Part shown: piece by piece, positions 15,947 through 25,880 of the stretch
How positions within the stretch are numbered: the first letter of the stretch is position 1
How the letters are laid out: every line of letters begins with the position of its first letter
Origin: Ramlibacter aquaticus
GTDB taxonomy: Bacteria > Pseudomonadota > Gammaproteobacteria > Burkholderiales > Burkholderiaceae_C
NCBI RefSeq assembly: GCF_015159745.1
Contig: NZ_JADDOJ010000028.1
Location: forward strand, 1-45,871
Direction: 5' to 3'
DNA: 45,871 nucleotides
Program-made: the position numbers and the translations under genes
Notes under the pieces: generated by a model
Told to the model about the DNA's origin: nothing
What the model saw: only the letters and a program-made list of their open reading frames with translations
The model's database searches: none

Positions 15947-16720
15947 TCAAGGCCGCGCCGGCCTGAATACGAAAGAGTCATCGTAGAACGAAAAGTTCTC
16001 GCTCTCCACGCACCAGCCCGGAATGCCCAGGACCGGCAGGGGCGTGAAGGGCTTGGTGGCCAGGCGGTCGGGCACCAGGCAGGGCGCGAGGGCCGCGTCG
16101 GCGCCGGCCAGGTCGGGCGCGCCGCCCGGCGCGCCCAGCGGCACCGGCGAGCGCCAGACGTGGGCCGTCAGGTCCTTGCGCGGCTGCTTGAGTTTTTCCA
16201 GCAGGGCATGGCCGAAGACGACCAGCCGCGCCTGGACCCAGGCCGGGCGCAGGTCCACGAAGGCGCGGCGCCAGTCGCGCGCGAGCAGCGCCGCCCACAG
16301 CGGCGCGGGCGCGTCCAGCAGGGCGCCGTTCTCGTCCAGCAGGGTCACCGCATCGCGCACCGGCCCGCGCACCGGGCCCACGCCGGCGCGCGCGATCTCG
16401 CCGGCCTGCACCCGGTTGAGCTGCTGCTTGCAGCGCGGGAAATGCATCCACACCAGGCCGTTGAAGAAGTCGTGCGCATTCTCGCGGGTGGGGCAGGCGC
16501 CGGCGCGGAAGATGTGCGCCTCGTAGGCCTCGCCCGGCGGCAGCGCCGCCTGCGGCACGAACTGCACGGGCGCGGCGGCCCGCGCATTCAGCGCCTCGTG
16601 CAGGGCGACGCCCTCGCGCACGGCCGCGGCCACGGCGGTGCCGTGCCCGGCGAAAGGCGCGTACCAGGGCCGCTGCCAGTCGGCCGCGGCCGGCAGCCCG
16701 TTCAGGCCACCCGCTTCCAA
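15947..16720 (-). CDS. DUF3025 domain protein
   Basis: This 257-residue soluble protein has the DUF3025 core: [39 protein letters not shown], around residues 84-122, with conserved His-Asp-Phe-Phe-Asn. The function is unknown. No ATG or GTG start is in frame near the N-terminus; the best start is a TTG at 16720, which overlaps the end of pyrC by 19 bases, so it is probably translated from the pyrC mRNA. The adjacency with pyrC suggests an operon but gives no functional clue. Confidence 0.82.
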   Translation of the reverse strand: MEAGGLNGLPAAADWQRPWYAPFAGHGTAVAAAVREGVALHEALNARAAAPVQFVPQAALPPGEAYEAHIFRAGACPTRENAHDFFNGLVWMHFPRCKQQLNRVQAGEIARAGVGPVRGPVRDAVTLLDENGALLDAPAPLWAALLARDWRRAFVDLRPAWVQARLVVFGHALLEKLKQPRKDLTAHVWRSPVPLGAPGGAPDLAGADAALAPCLVPDRLATKPFTPLPVLGIPGWCVESENFSFYDDSFVFRPARP

Positions 16721-17736
16721 GGCAGGGATTCGCCCGCGCGCAGCGGCTTGAGGCTGGCCTCGCCGAAGGGGAAGGACTCGGGCGTCAGCCAGTCTTCGCG
16801 GCGCAAGGTGATGTGGCCGGTGTTCACCGGCAGGCCGTAGAACGCGGGCCCGTTGCGACTGGCGAAGCCTTCCAGCTTGTCCAGGGCGCCCGCTGCGTCG
16901 AAAGCCTCGGCGTACATCTCGATCGCGGCATGCGCGGTGTAGCAGCCGGCGCAGCCCACCGCGTGCTCCTTCAGGTGGGCCGGGTGCGGTGCGCTGTCCG
17001 TGCCCAGGAAGAAGCGCGGATGGCCGGAGGTGGCCGCCGCCACCAGCGCCTGGCGGTGGGTTTCGCGCTTGAGCACCGGCAGGCAGTAGTAGTGCGGCCG
17101 GATGCCGCCGGTGAAGATCGCGTTGCGGTTGTAGAGCAGGTGGTGGGCGGTGATGGTCGCGCCGGTGTGCGCGTCCGCGTCCTGCACGTACTGCGCCGCC
17201 TCCTTGGTGGTGATGTGCTCGAAGACGATCTTCAGTTCGGGGAAGTCGCGCCGCAGCGGGATCAGCTGCTGCTCGATGAACACCGCCTCGCGGTCGAACA
17301 GGTCGATGTCGGGCGAGGTCACCTCGCCGTGCACCAGCAGCAGCAGGCCCTCGCGCTGCATGGCCTCCAGCGTGGCGTATGTCTTGCGGATGTCGGTCAC
17401 GCCAGCGTCGCTGTTGGTGGTGGCGCCCGCGGGATAGAGCTTCAGGGCCACCACGCCGGCGTCCTTCGCGCGGCGGATCTCGTCCGGCGGCAGGTTGTCG
17501 GTGAGGTACAGCGTCATCAGCGGCTCGAAGCTGAGGCCCGCCGGCACGGCCGCGAGGATGCGCTCGCGGTAGGCGGCGGCCTGTGCTGCGGTGGTCACCG
17601 GCGGCTTGAGGTTGGGCATGATGATCGCGCGGCCGAACTGGGCCGCGGTGTGCGGCACCACGGCCTGCAGGGCCGCGCCGTCGCGCACGTGCAGATGCCA
17701 GTCGTCCGGCCGGACGATGGTGATTTCCTGGGTCAT
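16702..17736 (-). CDS. pyrC: Dihydroorotase (type II)
   Basis: The 344-residue cytoplasmic zinc enzyme converts carbamoyl-aspartate to dihydroorotate in pyrimidine synthesis. Metal ligands are visible at the places known for E. coli PyrC: His14 and His16 ([10 protein letters not shown]), carbamylated Lys99 ([13 protein letters not shown]), His136 (VHGEV), His174 (FEHIT) and Asp247 (LGTDSAPH). The length matches the family (about 345). It overlaps the DUF3025 gene downstream. The start ATG at 17736 gives [16 protein letters not shown], as usual. Confidence 0.97.
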   Translation of the reverse strand: MTQEITIVRPDDWHLHVRDGAALQAVVPHTAAQFGRAIIMPNLKPPVTTAAQAAAYRERILAAVPAGLSFEPLMTLYLTDNLPPDEIRRAKDAGVVALKLYPAGATTNSDAGVTDIRKTYATLEAMQREGLLLLVHGEVTSPDIDLFDREAVFIEQQLIPLRRDFPELKIVFEHITTKEAAQYVQDADAHTGATITAHHLLYNRNAIFTGGIRPHYYCLPVLKRETHRQALVAAATSGHPRFFLGTDSAPHPAHLKEHAVGCAGCYTAHAAIEMYAEAFDAAGALDKLEGFASRNGPAFYGLPVNTGHITLRREDWLTPESFPFGEASLKPLRAGESLPWKRVA

Positions 17737-17759
17737 GCCCGTATTTTCGCCGGAACGCA

Positions 17760-17787
17760 GCGGCGCCTGCCGACAGGTACGCGCCGC
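17760..17787 (-). terminator. Two-part hairpin after gltL
   Basis: GCGGCG (17760-17765) pairs with CGCCGC (17782-17787) and inside it CCTG (17766-17769) pairs with CAGG (17774-17777). The structure starts directly after the gltL stop and ends before pyrC on the minus strand. There is no T-run, so it may be a factor-dependent terminator or a 3' end stabiliser. Confidence 0.4.
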
Positions 17788-17788
17788 C

Positions 17789-18532
<744 letters not shown>

Positions 18533-18547
18533 GGAAGGACGCTCCGG

Positions 18548-19210
18548 TCAGCGGATGATGGCGATGCGCGCCTGCAGGCGCTTGACCAGCCAGGACAGGC
18601 TGTAGCAGATGACGAAGTACACCACCGCGGCCAGGATGTAGGCCTCGCGCGGGTGGCTCAGGTTGGCGCCGGCCGTGGTGAAGCCGTGCAGCATGTCGTT
18701 GGCCGTGATGATGTAGACCAGCGAGGTGTCCTGGAACAGGATGATGGTCTGCGTCAGCAGGATGGGCAGCATGTTGCGGAAGGCCTGCGGCAGGATCACC
18801 AGGTGCATGTTCTGGCCGTAGGTCATGCCCAGGGCCATGCCGGCGAACACCTGGCCGCGCGCGATGGACTGGATGCCCGCGCGCATGATCTCGGAGAAGT
18901 AGGCCGCCTCGAAGGCGACGAAGGTGATCACCGCGGAGACTTCGGCGCCTATGGGGCGGCCGATCAGGATGGGCACCAGCAGGAAGAACCACAGCAGCAC
19001 CATCAGCAGCGGGATGGAGCGCATGCCGTTCACGTAGATGGTGGCGGGCACGTCCAGCAGCTTGTTGCCCGACAGGCGCATCAGGGCCAGGACGGTGCCG
19101 AACACGATGCCGCCCAGCGTGGAGACGATGGTCAGCGTGACGCTGAAGTAGAAGCCGTGCAGCACGAAGCTGCGCAGCACGTCCCAGGTGAAGACGTTGA
19201 ATTCCAGCAT
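18548..19210 (-). CDS. gltK: Glutamate/aspartate ABC transporter permease
   Basis: The 220-residue inner-membrane permease has about five helices and the HisM-class signature EAAYFSEIMRAGIQSIARGQ, with the EAA loop GMALGMTYGQNMHLVILPQAFRNMLP that docks on the ATPase. The start is the ATG at 19210 (MLEFNVFTWDVLRSF), one base after the gltJ stop; five further upstream in-frame residues would overlap gltJ and are less likely. It pairs with GltJ. Confidence 0.94.
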   Translation of the reverse strand: MLEFNVFTWDVLRSFVLHGFYFSVTLTIVSTLGGIVFGTVLALMRLSGNKLLDVPATIYVNGMRSIPLLMVLLWFFLLVPILIGRPIGAEVSAVITFVAFEAAYFSEIMRAGIQSIARGQVFAGMALGMTYGQNMHLVILPQAFRNMLPILLTQTIILFQDTSLVYIITANDMLHGFTTAGANLSHPREAYILAAVVYFVICYSLSWLVKRLQARIAIIR

Positions 19211-19211
19211 C

Positions 19212-19967
19212 TCAGTGGCCCCCACCGCCGGTGTTGGCGACGAAGCCCGGCACGCGCGCCCGCTTCTCGATGACGGCCATGATGCGGTTGATGGCGAAGG
19301 CCGAGATGACGTAGAGCGCCGTCACGGCCAGGTAGATCTCGACCCCGCGCGAGGTTTCCTCGCCGGCCTGCTGGGCGAAGAAGGTCAGTTCGGTCACCGA
19401 CACCGCGAAGGCGACGGAGGAGTTCTTGAAGATGTTCATCGCCTCGCTGGTCAGCGGCGGGATGATGATGCGGAACGCCATGGGCAGCAGCACATAGCGG
19501 TAGTACTGCGGCGTGGTGAAGCCCATCGCCATGCCGGCGTAGCGCTGGCCGCGCGGCAGCGACTGGATGCCGGCACGCACCTGCTCGGCGATGCGCGCCG
19601 AGGTGAACAGCCCAAGGCCCATGACCACCAGCACCAGCTTGTTGGTGCTGGCGAAGACGGGGATGAGCACCGGCAGCACGTGGTACCAGAGGAAGATCTG
19701 GACCAGCAGCGGGATGTTGCGGAACAGTTCCACCCAGGCGTTGCCCAGGCGGGTGACGATGGGGCTGTCGGGCAGCGTGCGCAGGGTGCCCACCAGGGAC
19801 CCCACCACCAGCGCCACCACCAGCGAGGCACAGGCCACGATGACGGTCTGGCCCCAGGCCTGCAGCAGCCAGTCCAGGTAGGTCTGCGTGCGGCCGGAAC
19901 CGAAGCAGCCCTTCACCGCCTCCTTGTCGATCGTGTCCAGGCAGAACACCTGCCAATCGAGGCTCAT
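19212..19967 (-). CDS. gltJ: Glutamate/aspartate ABC transporter permease
   Basis: The 251-residue permease shows the GltJ N-terminal pattern MSLDWQVFCLDTIDKEAVKGCFG, a membrane-embedded core, and the EAA loop GMAMGFTTPQYYRYVLLPMAFRIIIPPL. The long N-terminal periplasmic insert with Cys is typical of GltJ and longer than in GltK. A strong ribosome site (GGAGGAGAAG) precedes the ATG at 19967. It is separated from gltI by 93 bases containing a strong hairpin. Confidence 0.94.
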   Translation of the reverse strand: MSLDWQVFCLDTIDKEAVKGCFGSGRTQTYLDWLLQAWGQTVIVACASLVVALVVGSLVGTLRTLPDSPIVTRLGNAWVELFRNIPLLVQIFLWYHVLPVLIPVFASTNKLVLVVMGLGLFTSARIAEQVRAGIQSLPRGQRYAGMAMGFTTPQYYRYVLLPMAFRIIIPPLTSEAMNIFKNSSVAFAVSVTELTFFAQQAGEETSRGVEIYLAVTALYVISAFAINRIMAVIEKRARVPGFVANTGGGGH

Positions 19968-19996
19968 TCTTCTCTTCTCCTCCCCGCATTCGGCGC

Positions 19997-20017
19997 CGCC
20001 GCCCCGGCGGGGCGGCG
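19997..20017 (-). promoter_or_regulatory. Strong intergenic hairpin between gltI and gltJ
   Basis: CGCCGCCCC (19997-20005) and GGGGCGGCG (20009-20017) form a perfect 9-base stem with a 3-base loop. It lies between the binding-protein gene and the first permease gene of one operon. Such hairpins often stabilise the upstream mRNA or partly stop transcription, giving more binding protein than permease; that role here is inferred. Confidence 0.55.
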
Positions 20018-20060
20018 CGCGCCGGGGCGCGGTCGCCCCTGCGGCCGGTGTGGCGCCGCC

Positions 20061-20960
20061 TTACTTCTTGGCGTTGAAGTCTTCAGCCGGCTTGTCGTTG
20101 GGGTTCACCATCAGGCTCTTGAGCACCGAGCCCATGGGCAGGTTCACGCTGGTGTTCTTGGGCGGGATCGGGCTCATGAACCACTTGTTGTAGAGCTTCT
20201 CCAGGTCGCCGCTCTTGATCATGGTGCGGATCTGGTCGTCCACGGCCTTCTTGAAGGCGGGATCGTCCTTGCGCATCATCACCGCGATCGGCTCGACGTT
20301 CAGCGTCTCGCCCACGATGGCGTAGTCCTTGGGGTTCTTGGACGAGGCGATCAGGCCGGCCAGGATGTTGTCGTCCATGACGAAGGCGTCGGCGCGGCCG
20401 GATTCCAGCAGCAGGAAGCTGTCGGCGTGGTCCTTGCCGTAGACCTCCTTGAATTCCAGGCCGGTGGCGCGCTCGTGCTTGCGCAGCAGCGCGACCGAGG
20501 TGGTGCCGGTGGTGGTGGCGACGGTCTTGCCTGCCAGCTGGGCGACGGACTTGATGCCCGAGTTCGCCTTCACGGCGGTGCGCACTTCCGTCACGTAGGT
20601 GGTCAGGCCGAAGGCGACGTCCTTCTGGCGGGCCAGGTTGTTGGTGGTGGAGCCGCACTCCAGGTCCACGGTGCCGTTCTGCACCAGCGGGATGCGGTTG
20701 GCGGAGGTGACCGGCGTGTATTCGATCTTGGCCTGGGGCGCCACGGCGTGCAGGATCTTCTCGCACAGCTCGACGTGGTAGCCGGTGTACTTGCCGTCGC
20801 CCAGGGTGTAGGCCAGGGGCGCGGAGGATTCGCGCACGCCCATCACAGCCTTGCCGGAGGACTTGATCTTGGCCAGGGTGTCGTTGGCCTGGGCCTGGGC
20901 GCCGGTGGCGGCGAGCGCGGCTGCGGCGGCGACCGCCAGGGCGAGGAACTGCTTTTTCAT
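20061..20960 (-). CDS. gltI: Glutamate/aspartate-binding periplasmic protein
   Basis: The 299-residue exported class 3 solute-binding protein has a signal peptide MKKQFLALAVAAAAALAATGAQAQA with cleavage near AQA. The mature part shows GVRESSAPLAYTLGDGKYTGYHVELCEKI, ECGSTTNNLARQKDVAFGLTTYV and DAFVMDDNILAGLIA, the GltI pattern. I chose the ATG at 20960 because AGGAG lies 8 bases upstream and the signal peptide begins there; a frame extends further upstream but is not signal-like. It is the first gene of gltIJKL and is followed by the hairpin at 19997-20017. Confidence 0.95.
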   Translation of the reverse strand: MKKQFLALAVAAAAALAATGAQAQANDTLAKIKSSGKAVMGVRESSAPLAYTLGDGKYTGYHVELCEKILHAVAPQAKIEYTPVTSANRIPLVQNGTVDLECGSTTNNLARQKDVAFGLTTYVTEVRTAVKANSGIKSVAQLAGKTVATTTGTTSVALLRKHERATGLEFKEVYGKDHADSFLLLESGRADAFVMDDNILAGLIASSKNPKDYAIVGETLNVEPIAVMMRKDDPAFKKAVDDQIRTMIKSGDLEKLYNKWFMSPIPPKNTSVNLPMGSVLKSLMVNPNDKPAEDFNAKK

Positions 20961-21135
20961 GGATGAACTCCTGTGGTGTCCGAAGTGGAGGACGGCATTG
21001 TGACAAGGCTGCGGGCCGTTCCGGCCGCCACCGCCTCCCGGTGGTGCCTCGGATGAAGCAGGCTTTGTGCCGGGATTGGGCGCGAACTGTAAGGCCGGGC
21101 CGGTGCCGGGGCCAATGCGCATTCTGCGCCGGCCC

Positions 21136-21150
21136 ATGCATGAAATGAAT
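21136..21150. promoter_or_regulatory. Possible LysR operator upstream of gltI
   Basis: ATGCAT (21136-21141) and ATGAAT (21145-21150) form an inverted repeat with one mismatch and a 3-base spacer, with a T-N11-A frame, in an AT-rich patch 6 bases beyond the LysR stop and about 176 bases before gltI. It is in the right place for control of gltIJKL by the neighbouring LysR protein. Confidence 0.3.
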
Positions 21151-21156
21151 AAGGGC

Positions 21157-22089
21157 TCATCCGCCCTGCCCGCCGCTCGCCAACCAGGCCCACAAGGCCT
21201 GCGCCGTGCCCTTGGGCGCCCCGTGGTCTACGGGTTTCTCCCGATAAGCGCGTATGTCCATGGTGGCTTCCAGCGGCGCCATGCCCGGCGGCAGCGCGCT
21301 GACCAGCCGCTTGGCCTTCAGCTCCTTGCGCACGGCGCTGTAGGGCAGGAAGGCGACGCCGTGCCCTTCCATCGCCATCACCTTCAGGCCCTCGGCCATG
21401 TCGGTCTCGTACACGCGTTCCAGGTGGATCGCGACGGGCGACTCCTTGAGGATCTGGTCGGTGATGCGGCCCAGGTAGGCGCCGGGTGCGTAGCCCAGGT
21501 AGGGCAGCGGCTGGCCGGGACGGCCCGGCAGGTGGAACAGCGGCTGGCCGTCGGCGCCGGGCTTGCAGTAGGGCGCCAGCGTCTCGCGCCCCAGGCTGAC
21601 CATCTCGTAGCGGTCCGCGTCCAGTTGCAGCGGCTGCGACAGGTGGTGGTAGGCGATGAGCAGGTCGCAGCCGCCCTCCACCAGCCGCATCACCGCGTCG
21701 TGCACGTTGAGCGCGATCAGGCGCGTCTTCACCGGGCCGAACTTCTCGCGCAGCTGCGACAGCCAGGCGGGGAAGAAGGTGAAGGCCAGGGTGTGCGGGC
21801 AGGCGAACTCGATCACGTCCTGCCCGGCCGAGGAATGGCCGCGCAGCATGGCGCGCGTGCTCTGCAGCGCCTGCAGCATCTCGATGGCCTGGGCGTACAG
21901 GGTCTCGCCGGCCGGGGTGAGCCGTGTCGGGTAGGAGCTGCGGTCCACCAGGTCGGTGCCGGCCCAGGCCTCCAGCGCCTGGATGCGTCGCGAGAAGGCC
22001 GGCTGCGTCACGTGGCGCAGCTGCGCCGAGCGGCTGAAGCTGCGGGTTTCGGCGAGGCTGACGAAGTCCTCCAGCCACTTGGTTTCCAT
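21157..22089 (-). CDS. LysR-family regulator next to gltIJKL
   Basis: The 310-residue regulator has an N-terminal helix-turn-helix (METKWLEDFVSLAETRSF, then AQLRHVTQPAFSRRIQALE) and a substrate-binding domain with ACPHTLAFTFFPAWLSQL. Its arrangement just upstream of and co-directional with the glutamate transporter suggests control of that operon, with an amino acid as a possible effector; this is inference from position. The start ATG at 22089 gives a normal N-terminus. The 196-base gap to gltI holds a candidate LysR site. Confidence 0.9.
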   Translation of the reverse strand: METKWLEDFVSLAETRSFSRSAQLRHVTQPAFSRRIQALEAWAGTDLVDRSSYPTRLTPAGETLYAQAIEMLQALQSTRAMLRGHSSAGQDVIEFACPHTLAFTFFPAWLSQLREKFGPVKTRLIALNVHDAVMRLVEGGCDLLIAYHHLSQPLQLDADRYEMVSLGRETLAPYCKPGADGQPLFHLPGRPGQPLPYLGYAPGAYLGRITDQILKESPVAIHLERVYETDMAEGLKVMAMEGHGVAFLPYSAVRKELKAKRLVSALPPGMAPLEATMDIRAYREKPVDHGAPKGTAQALWAWLASGGQGG

Positions 22090-22186
22090 GCCGGTGTCCT
22101 AGGGGGCGTGGCGGGCGGCGCCGGCCGCGGGCCCGGCGTGCGCGGGGCGGCACGGGGCAAAAAAGGCAAGGCTCATCCGCGGCATG

Positions 22187-22681
22187 TTAGCCGCAGGCCG
22201 GGGCCCCGGGCCCACCGGGCGGGGGCAGGGTTTTCTCCATGAAGACCGAGAGCGGGTCGGGACCGTAGCCGCCGAAGGGGCCGCGGCGAACGAAGCCGCA
22301 ACGCGCGTACAGGCCCAGGGCCTCGGGCTGCAGGGTGCCGGTCTCCAGGCGCACCAGGTGCACGCCGCGCGCCACCAGCTCCTGCTCCAGGAAGGCGATG
22401 ACGCGCAGGGCCGCGCCCCGGCCGCGGGCCTCGGGGCGCACGTACATGCGCTTGAGCTCGGCGAAGCCCTCCTGCAGCACCGCGGCGCCGCAGCCGAGCG
22501 CCGCGCCGGTGGCGTCGCGCACCACCGCGAACAGCACGTTGGGCCGCAGCATCGTGGGCAGGTCGATGCCGTGGAAGCTCTCGGCCGGGTACAGCGGCTT
22601 CTGGTAGGCATCCAGGGCGTCGACCAGGGCCAGCACCTCCGGCTGGTCCGGGCGCTCCAGCGCGATCCGCAGGCCGCTCAC
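22187..22681 (-). CDS. GNAT-family N-acetyltransferase
   Basis: The 164-residue protein has the GNAT acetyl-CoA motif A as YVRPEARGRGAALRVIAFLEQEL and the later ETGTLQPEALGLYARCGFVRRGPFGGY, typical of small-molecule or protein acetyltransferases. The start is a GTG at 22681 that overlaps the TGA of the ABC exporter gene (GTGA), so translation is probably coupled. The substrate is unknown. The C-terminus ends in a Pro/Gly-rich tail. Confidence 0.88.
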   Translation of the reverse strand: MSGLRIALERPDQPEVLALVDALDAYQKPLYPAESFHGIDLPTMLRPNVLFAVVRDATGAALGCGAAVLQEGFAELKRMYVRPEARGRGAALRVIAFLEQELVARGVHLVRLETGTLQPEALGLYARCGFVRRGPFGGYGPDPLSVFMEKTLPPPGGPGAPACG

Positions 22682-24522
22682 AGGCTCATCACCTCCACGA
22701 AGCGCTCGCCCTCGCCGCCCTGCTGCTGCAGCGCCCACATCTCGGCGTAGCGCCCGCCCTGGGCCAGCAGCTCGGCATGGGTGCCGCGCTCCAGGATGCG
22801 GCCGGCCTCCATGACCAGGATCTGGTGGGCGTCCACCACCGTGGACAGACGGTGGGCGATCACCAGCGCGGTCTTGCCGCGCGCCACGCCTTGCAACTCG
22901 CCCTGGATGGCGCGCTCGTTGGCCGAATCCAGGGCCGAGGTGGCCTCGTCGAAGATCAGGATGGGCGGGTCCTTCAGCAGGGTGCGGGCGATGGCCACGC
23001 GCTGCTTCTCGCCGCCCGAGAGCTTGAGCCCGCGCTCGCCGACCATGGTCTGGTAGCCCTTGGGGGTGGAGGCGATGAAGTCGTGGATGCGGGCCGCGCG
23101 CGCGGCCTCCTCGATCTCGGCATGGCTGGCGCCGGGCCGGCCGTAGGCGATGTTGTATTCCACCGTGTCGTTGAAGAGCACGGTGTCCTGCGGCACGATG
23201 CCGATCGCCTGCCGCAGGCTGGACTGCGTGACCTCGCGGATGTCCTGGCCGGCGATGGCGATGCGGCCCTGCTGCACGTCGTAGAAGCGGTAGAGCAGGC
23301 GCGCCAGCGTGGACTTGCCCGAGCCCGAGGGCCCGACCACGGCCACCGTCTTGCCGGCCGGAATCTCGAAGCTGAGGTCGTGCAGGATGGGGCGCGCGGG
23401 CTCGTAGGCGAAGCCCACGTGCTCGAAGCGCACGGTGGGCTGGGCCAGGCCGCCCAGCGGCTGCGCGTCGGTGCGGTCGGCCACCTCGCGTTCGCGCGCC
23501 ATCAGCGCGAACATCTTGTCCAGGTCGGTGAGGCTCTGCTTGATCTCGCGGTACAGCACGCCCAGGAAGTTGAGCGGGATGTAGAGCTGGATCATGAAGG
23601 CGTTGACCATCACCAGGTCGCCCAGGGTCAGCTTGCCGGCGGCCACGCCCGCCGTGGCCCGCCACAGCAGTGCCACCAGGCCCAGGGCGATGATGGTCTG
23701 CTGGCCGGTGTTGAGCACCGACAGCGTGGTCTGCGCCTTCAGCCGGGCCAGGCGCAGGCGCTCCAGGCTCTCCTCGTAGCGGCCCGCCTCGAAGGCCTCG
23801 TTGTTGAAGTACTTGACCGTCTCGTAGTTGAGCAGCGAGTCGATCGCCCGCGTGTGGGCCGCCGAATCGAATTCGTTGGCCTGGCGCCGGAACTGGGTGC
23901 GCCATTCGGTGAAGGAGACCGTGAAGGCGATGTACACCACCAGCGCCGCGATCGTGATCCAGGCGAACCAGGCGTCGAACTTCACGGCGAGGATGCCCAG
24001 CACCAGCGCCACCTCGATCAGCGTGGGCACGATGCTGTAGAGCGAGTACGAGATCAGCGACTCGATGCCGCGCACGCCGCGCTCGATGTCGCGCGTCATC
24101 CCCCCCGTCTGGCGCTCCAGGTGGAAGCGCAGGCTCATCGCGTGCAGGTGCTCGAAGGTCTCCAGCGCGATGCGGCGCGAGGCGCCCTGCGTGGCCTTGG
24201 CGAACACCAGCTCGCGCAGCTCGGCGAACAGCGTGGTGGACAGGCGCAGCAGGCCGTAGGCCAGCAGCAGGCCCACCGGCACCACCAGCAGCGCGGCCGG
24301 CTCGCCCGGCTTGATGCTCATGCGGTCGACCAGCTGCTTGAGCAGCACGGGCACGCCCACGTTGGCGAGCTTGGCGCCCACCATGAAGACCAGCGCGGCG
24401 GCGACGCGCCACTTGTAGTCCCAGAGGTAGGGCAGCAGGCGGCGGATGGTGGACCAGTCGCCGGGCGGCTGGCTGCCGGGCGGGGCGGGAAGTGCGGTCG
24501 TGGAATCGCCTGATCGGCGCAT
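22678..24522 (-). CDS. ABC exporter half-transporter, ATM1/HMT1 type
   Basis: The 614-residue fused membrane-ATPase protein has an N-terminal six-helix ABC membrane domain from about residue 35 ([30 protein letters not shown]) with the conserved [25 protein letters not shown] loop of the ATM1 family, and a C-terminal ATPase with Walker [10 protein letters not shown], signature LSGGEKQR and Walker [16 protein letters not shown]1-type members export glutathione-linked sulfur or metal compounds; the same subgroup is often annotated as a metal or lipid exporter. I chose the ATG at 24522 ([16 protein letters not shown]), with AAGGA upstream. Its start is 39 bases from the divergent thioesterase start. 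It probably works as a homodimer. Confidence 0.9.
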   Translation of the reverse strand: MRRSGDSTTALPAPPGSQPPGDWSTIRRLLPYLWDYKWRVAAALVFMVGAKLANVGVPVLLKQLVDRMSIKPGEPAALLVVPVGLLLAYGLLRLSTTLFAELRELVFAKATQGASRRIALETFEHLHAMSLRFHLERQTGGMTRDIERGVRGIESLISYSLYSIVPTLIEVALVLGILAVKFDAWFAWITIAALVVYIAFTVSFTEWRTQFRRQANEFDSAAHTRAIDSLLNYETVKYFNNEAFEAGRYEESLERLRLARLKAQTTLSVLNTGQQTIIALGLVALLWRATAGVAAGKLTLGDLVMVNAFMIQLYIPLNFLGVLYREIKQSLTDLDKMFALMAREREVADRTDAQPLGGLAQPTVRFEHVGFAYEPARPILHDLSFEIPAGKTVAVVGPSGSGKSTLARLLYRFYDVQQGRIAIAGQDIREVTQSSLRQAIGIVPQDTVLFNDTVEYNIAYGRPGASHAEIEEAARAARIHDFIASTPKGYQTMVGERGLKLSGGEKQRVAIARTLLKDPPILIFDEATSALDSANERAIQGELQGVARGKTALVIAHRLSTVVDAHQILVMEAGRILERGTHAELLAQGGRYAEMWALQQQGGEGERFVEVMSL

Positions 24523-24561
24523 GGGGGACAATCCTTGGAGCGAGTTCAGGAGATTGTGCCC

Positions 24562-24972
24562 ATGTCCGAAGTTTCCAGCCCCGTCCACGTTGCGCTGCCC
24601 ACCGACAAGGAGCTGGTGCTCAAGGTCATTCCCATGCCGGCGGACTGCAACGCCAACGGCGACATCTTCGGCGGCTGGGTCATGGCGCAGGTGGACCTGG
24701 CCGGCTCGGTGCTGCCGGCGCGCCACACCCAGGGCCGCATGGCGACGGTCGCGGTGAACGAGTTCGTGTTCAAGCAGCCGGTGCGGGTGGGCGACATCCT
24801 GTCCTTCTACTCGTCGGTGACGCGGATCGGCCGCACATCCATCACCGTGAAGGTGGAGGTCTACGCCGAACGCTTCCGCTCCCAGGGCCGCTACATCAAG
24901 GTGACCGAGGCCAACGTGACCTACGTGGCCATCGACGAGCAGGGCCGCCCGCGCCCCATCCCCCAGGACTGA
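24562..24972 (+). CDS. Acyl-CoA thioesterase, YciA type
   Basis: The 136-residue hotdog-fold enzyme hydrolyses acyl-CoA. The active-site pattern of the YciA/Acot family is NANGDIFGGWVMAQVDLAGS (residues 31-50), with Asp34 and the following Gly-Gly, then GRMATVAVNEFVFKQPVRVGD. The usual tail (RYIKVTEANVTYVAIDEQGRPRPI) is present. The ATG at 24562 follows CAGGAGA; an ATG at 24535 would add nine residues that look non-native. It is divergent from the ABC exporter gene. Confidence 0.93.
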   Translation: MSEVSSPVHVALPTDKELVLKVIPMPADCNANGDIFGGWVMAQVDLAGSVLPARHTQGRMATVAVNEFVFKQPVRVGDILSFYSSVTRIGRTSITVKVEVYAERFRSQGRYIKVTEANVTYVAIDEQGRPRPIPQD

Positions 24973-24975
24973 GCC

Positions 24976-25770
24976 TCAGAACCTGCCGTGCCGCCCCTCG
25001 CCGGCGGCGAAGCGGCCCGCGCCTTCGATGCCGTCGGCCAGGCGCTCGCGGCTGCGCAGCCACTCCGCGTGCAGGGCCTGCGGCAGCGGCCTGTCCCAGC
25101 CCTCGTAGGCGTTGAGCCTGTCGGCGCGCATCGTCGCCTGCGGAAAGCCCGCGAGCTGCCGGGCCAGCGCCAGCGCCGCCTCGCGGGCGCCACCGCGCGG
25201 CACCACCCGGTTGGCCAGCCCCATGGCCAGGGCCTCGGGCGCCTCCACCTTGCGGCCGGTGAGGATCAGGTCCATCGCATGGCCCAGCCCGACCAGCCGC
25301 GGCAGGCGCACCGTGCCGCCGTCGATCAGCGGCACGCCGAAGCGGCGGCAGTAGACGCCGAAGTACGCGTCCTCCTCCATCACCCGCAAGTCGCACCACA
25401 GGGCCAGCTCCATGCCGCCGGCCACCGCGGCGCCGCTCACGGCGGCGATCACCGGCTTGGACAGCAGCAGCCGGCTGGGCCCCATGGGGCCGGCCGGCTG
25501 CGCCTGCCCGGGCTCGAAGTCCAGCGCGGCCATGACGCCGGCGGCGTCCTGCGCCAGCCGCGCGCCGGCCTGCAGGTCCCAGCCGGCGCAGAAGTGGCCG
25601 TGGGCGCCGTGGAACACCGCGACGCGCTGGGCCGGGTCGGCGTCGAAGGCCAGGAAGGCGGCATGCAGGGCGCGCGCGGTGTCCGCGTCCACGGCATTGC
25701 GCACCTCGGGCCGGTCCAGGGTGACCAGGGTCACCGGCCCATCGGTTTCGGTTCGCACGGCAGGGGTCAT
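24976..25770 (-). CDS. Crotonase-family enzyme (enoyl-CoA hydratase/isomerase-like) with altered active site
   Basis: The 264-residue crotonase-fold protein has its CoA-binding and oxyanion segments present (FCAGWDL at residues 60-66; SGAAVAGGMELALWCD at 112-126). The first catalytic glutamate of enoyl-CoA hydratase is kept (Glu121), but the second position, usually FGxPE, reads FGVYCRRFGVPLIDGG, so Glu is replaced by Cys141 and an Asp appears at 150. It is therefore probably not a standard hydratase; isomerase, hydrolase or another crotonase reaction is possible. I chose the ATG at 25770. It is divergent from the Liv operon and 3' to the thioesterase. Confidence 0.85.
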   Translation of the reverse strand: MTPAVRTETDGPVTLVTLDRPEVRNAVDADTARALHAAFLAFDADPAQRVAVFHGAHGHFCAGWDLQAGARLAQDAAGVMAALDFEPGQAQPAGPMGPSRLLLSKPVIAAVSGAAVAGGMELALWCDLRVMEEDAYFGVYCRRFGVPLIDGGTVRLPRLVGLGHAMDLILTGRKVEAPEALAMGLANRVVPRGGAREAALALARQLAGFPQATMRADRLNAYEGWDRPLPQALHAEWLRSRERLADGIEGAGRFAAGEGRHGRF

Positions 25771-25880
25771 GCACGGGATTACACCGAGTCCCCACGCGCG
25801 CCGATTCGGGGTCAACCCTGTAGTTCGACGACGGGGCGGACCTTATAACTTTGGCAGCAATCGAACCAGAACGGGGGCCC

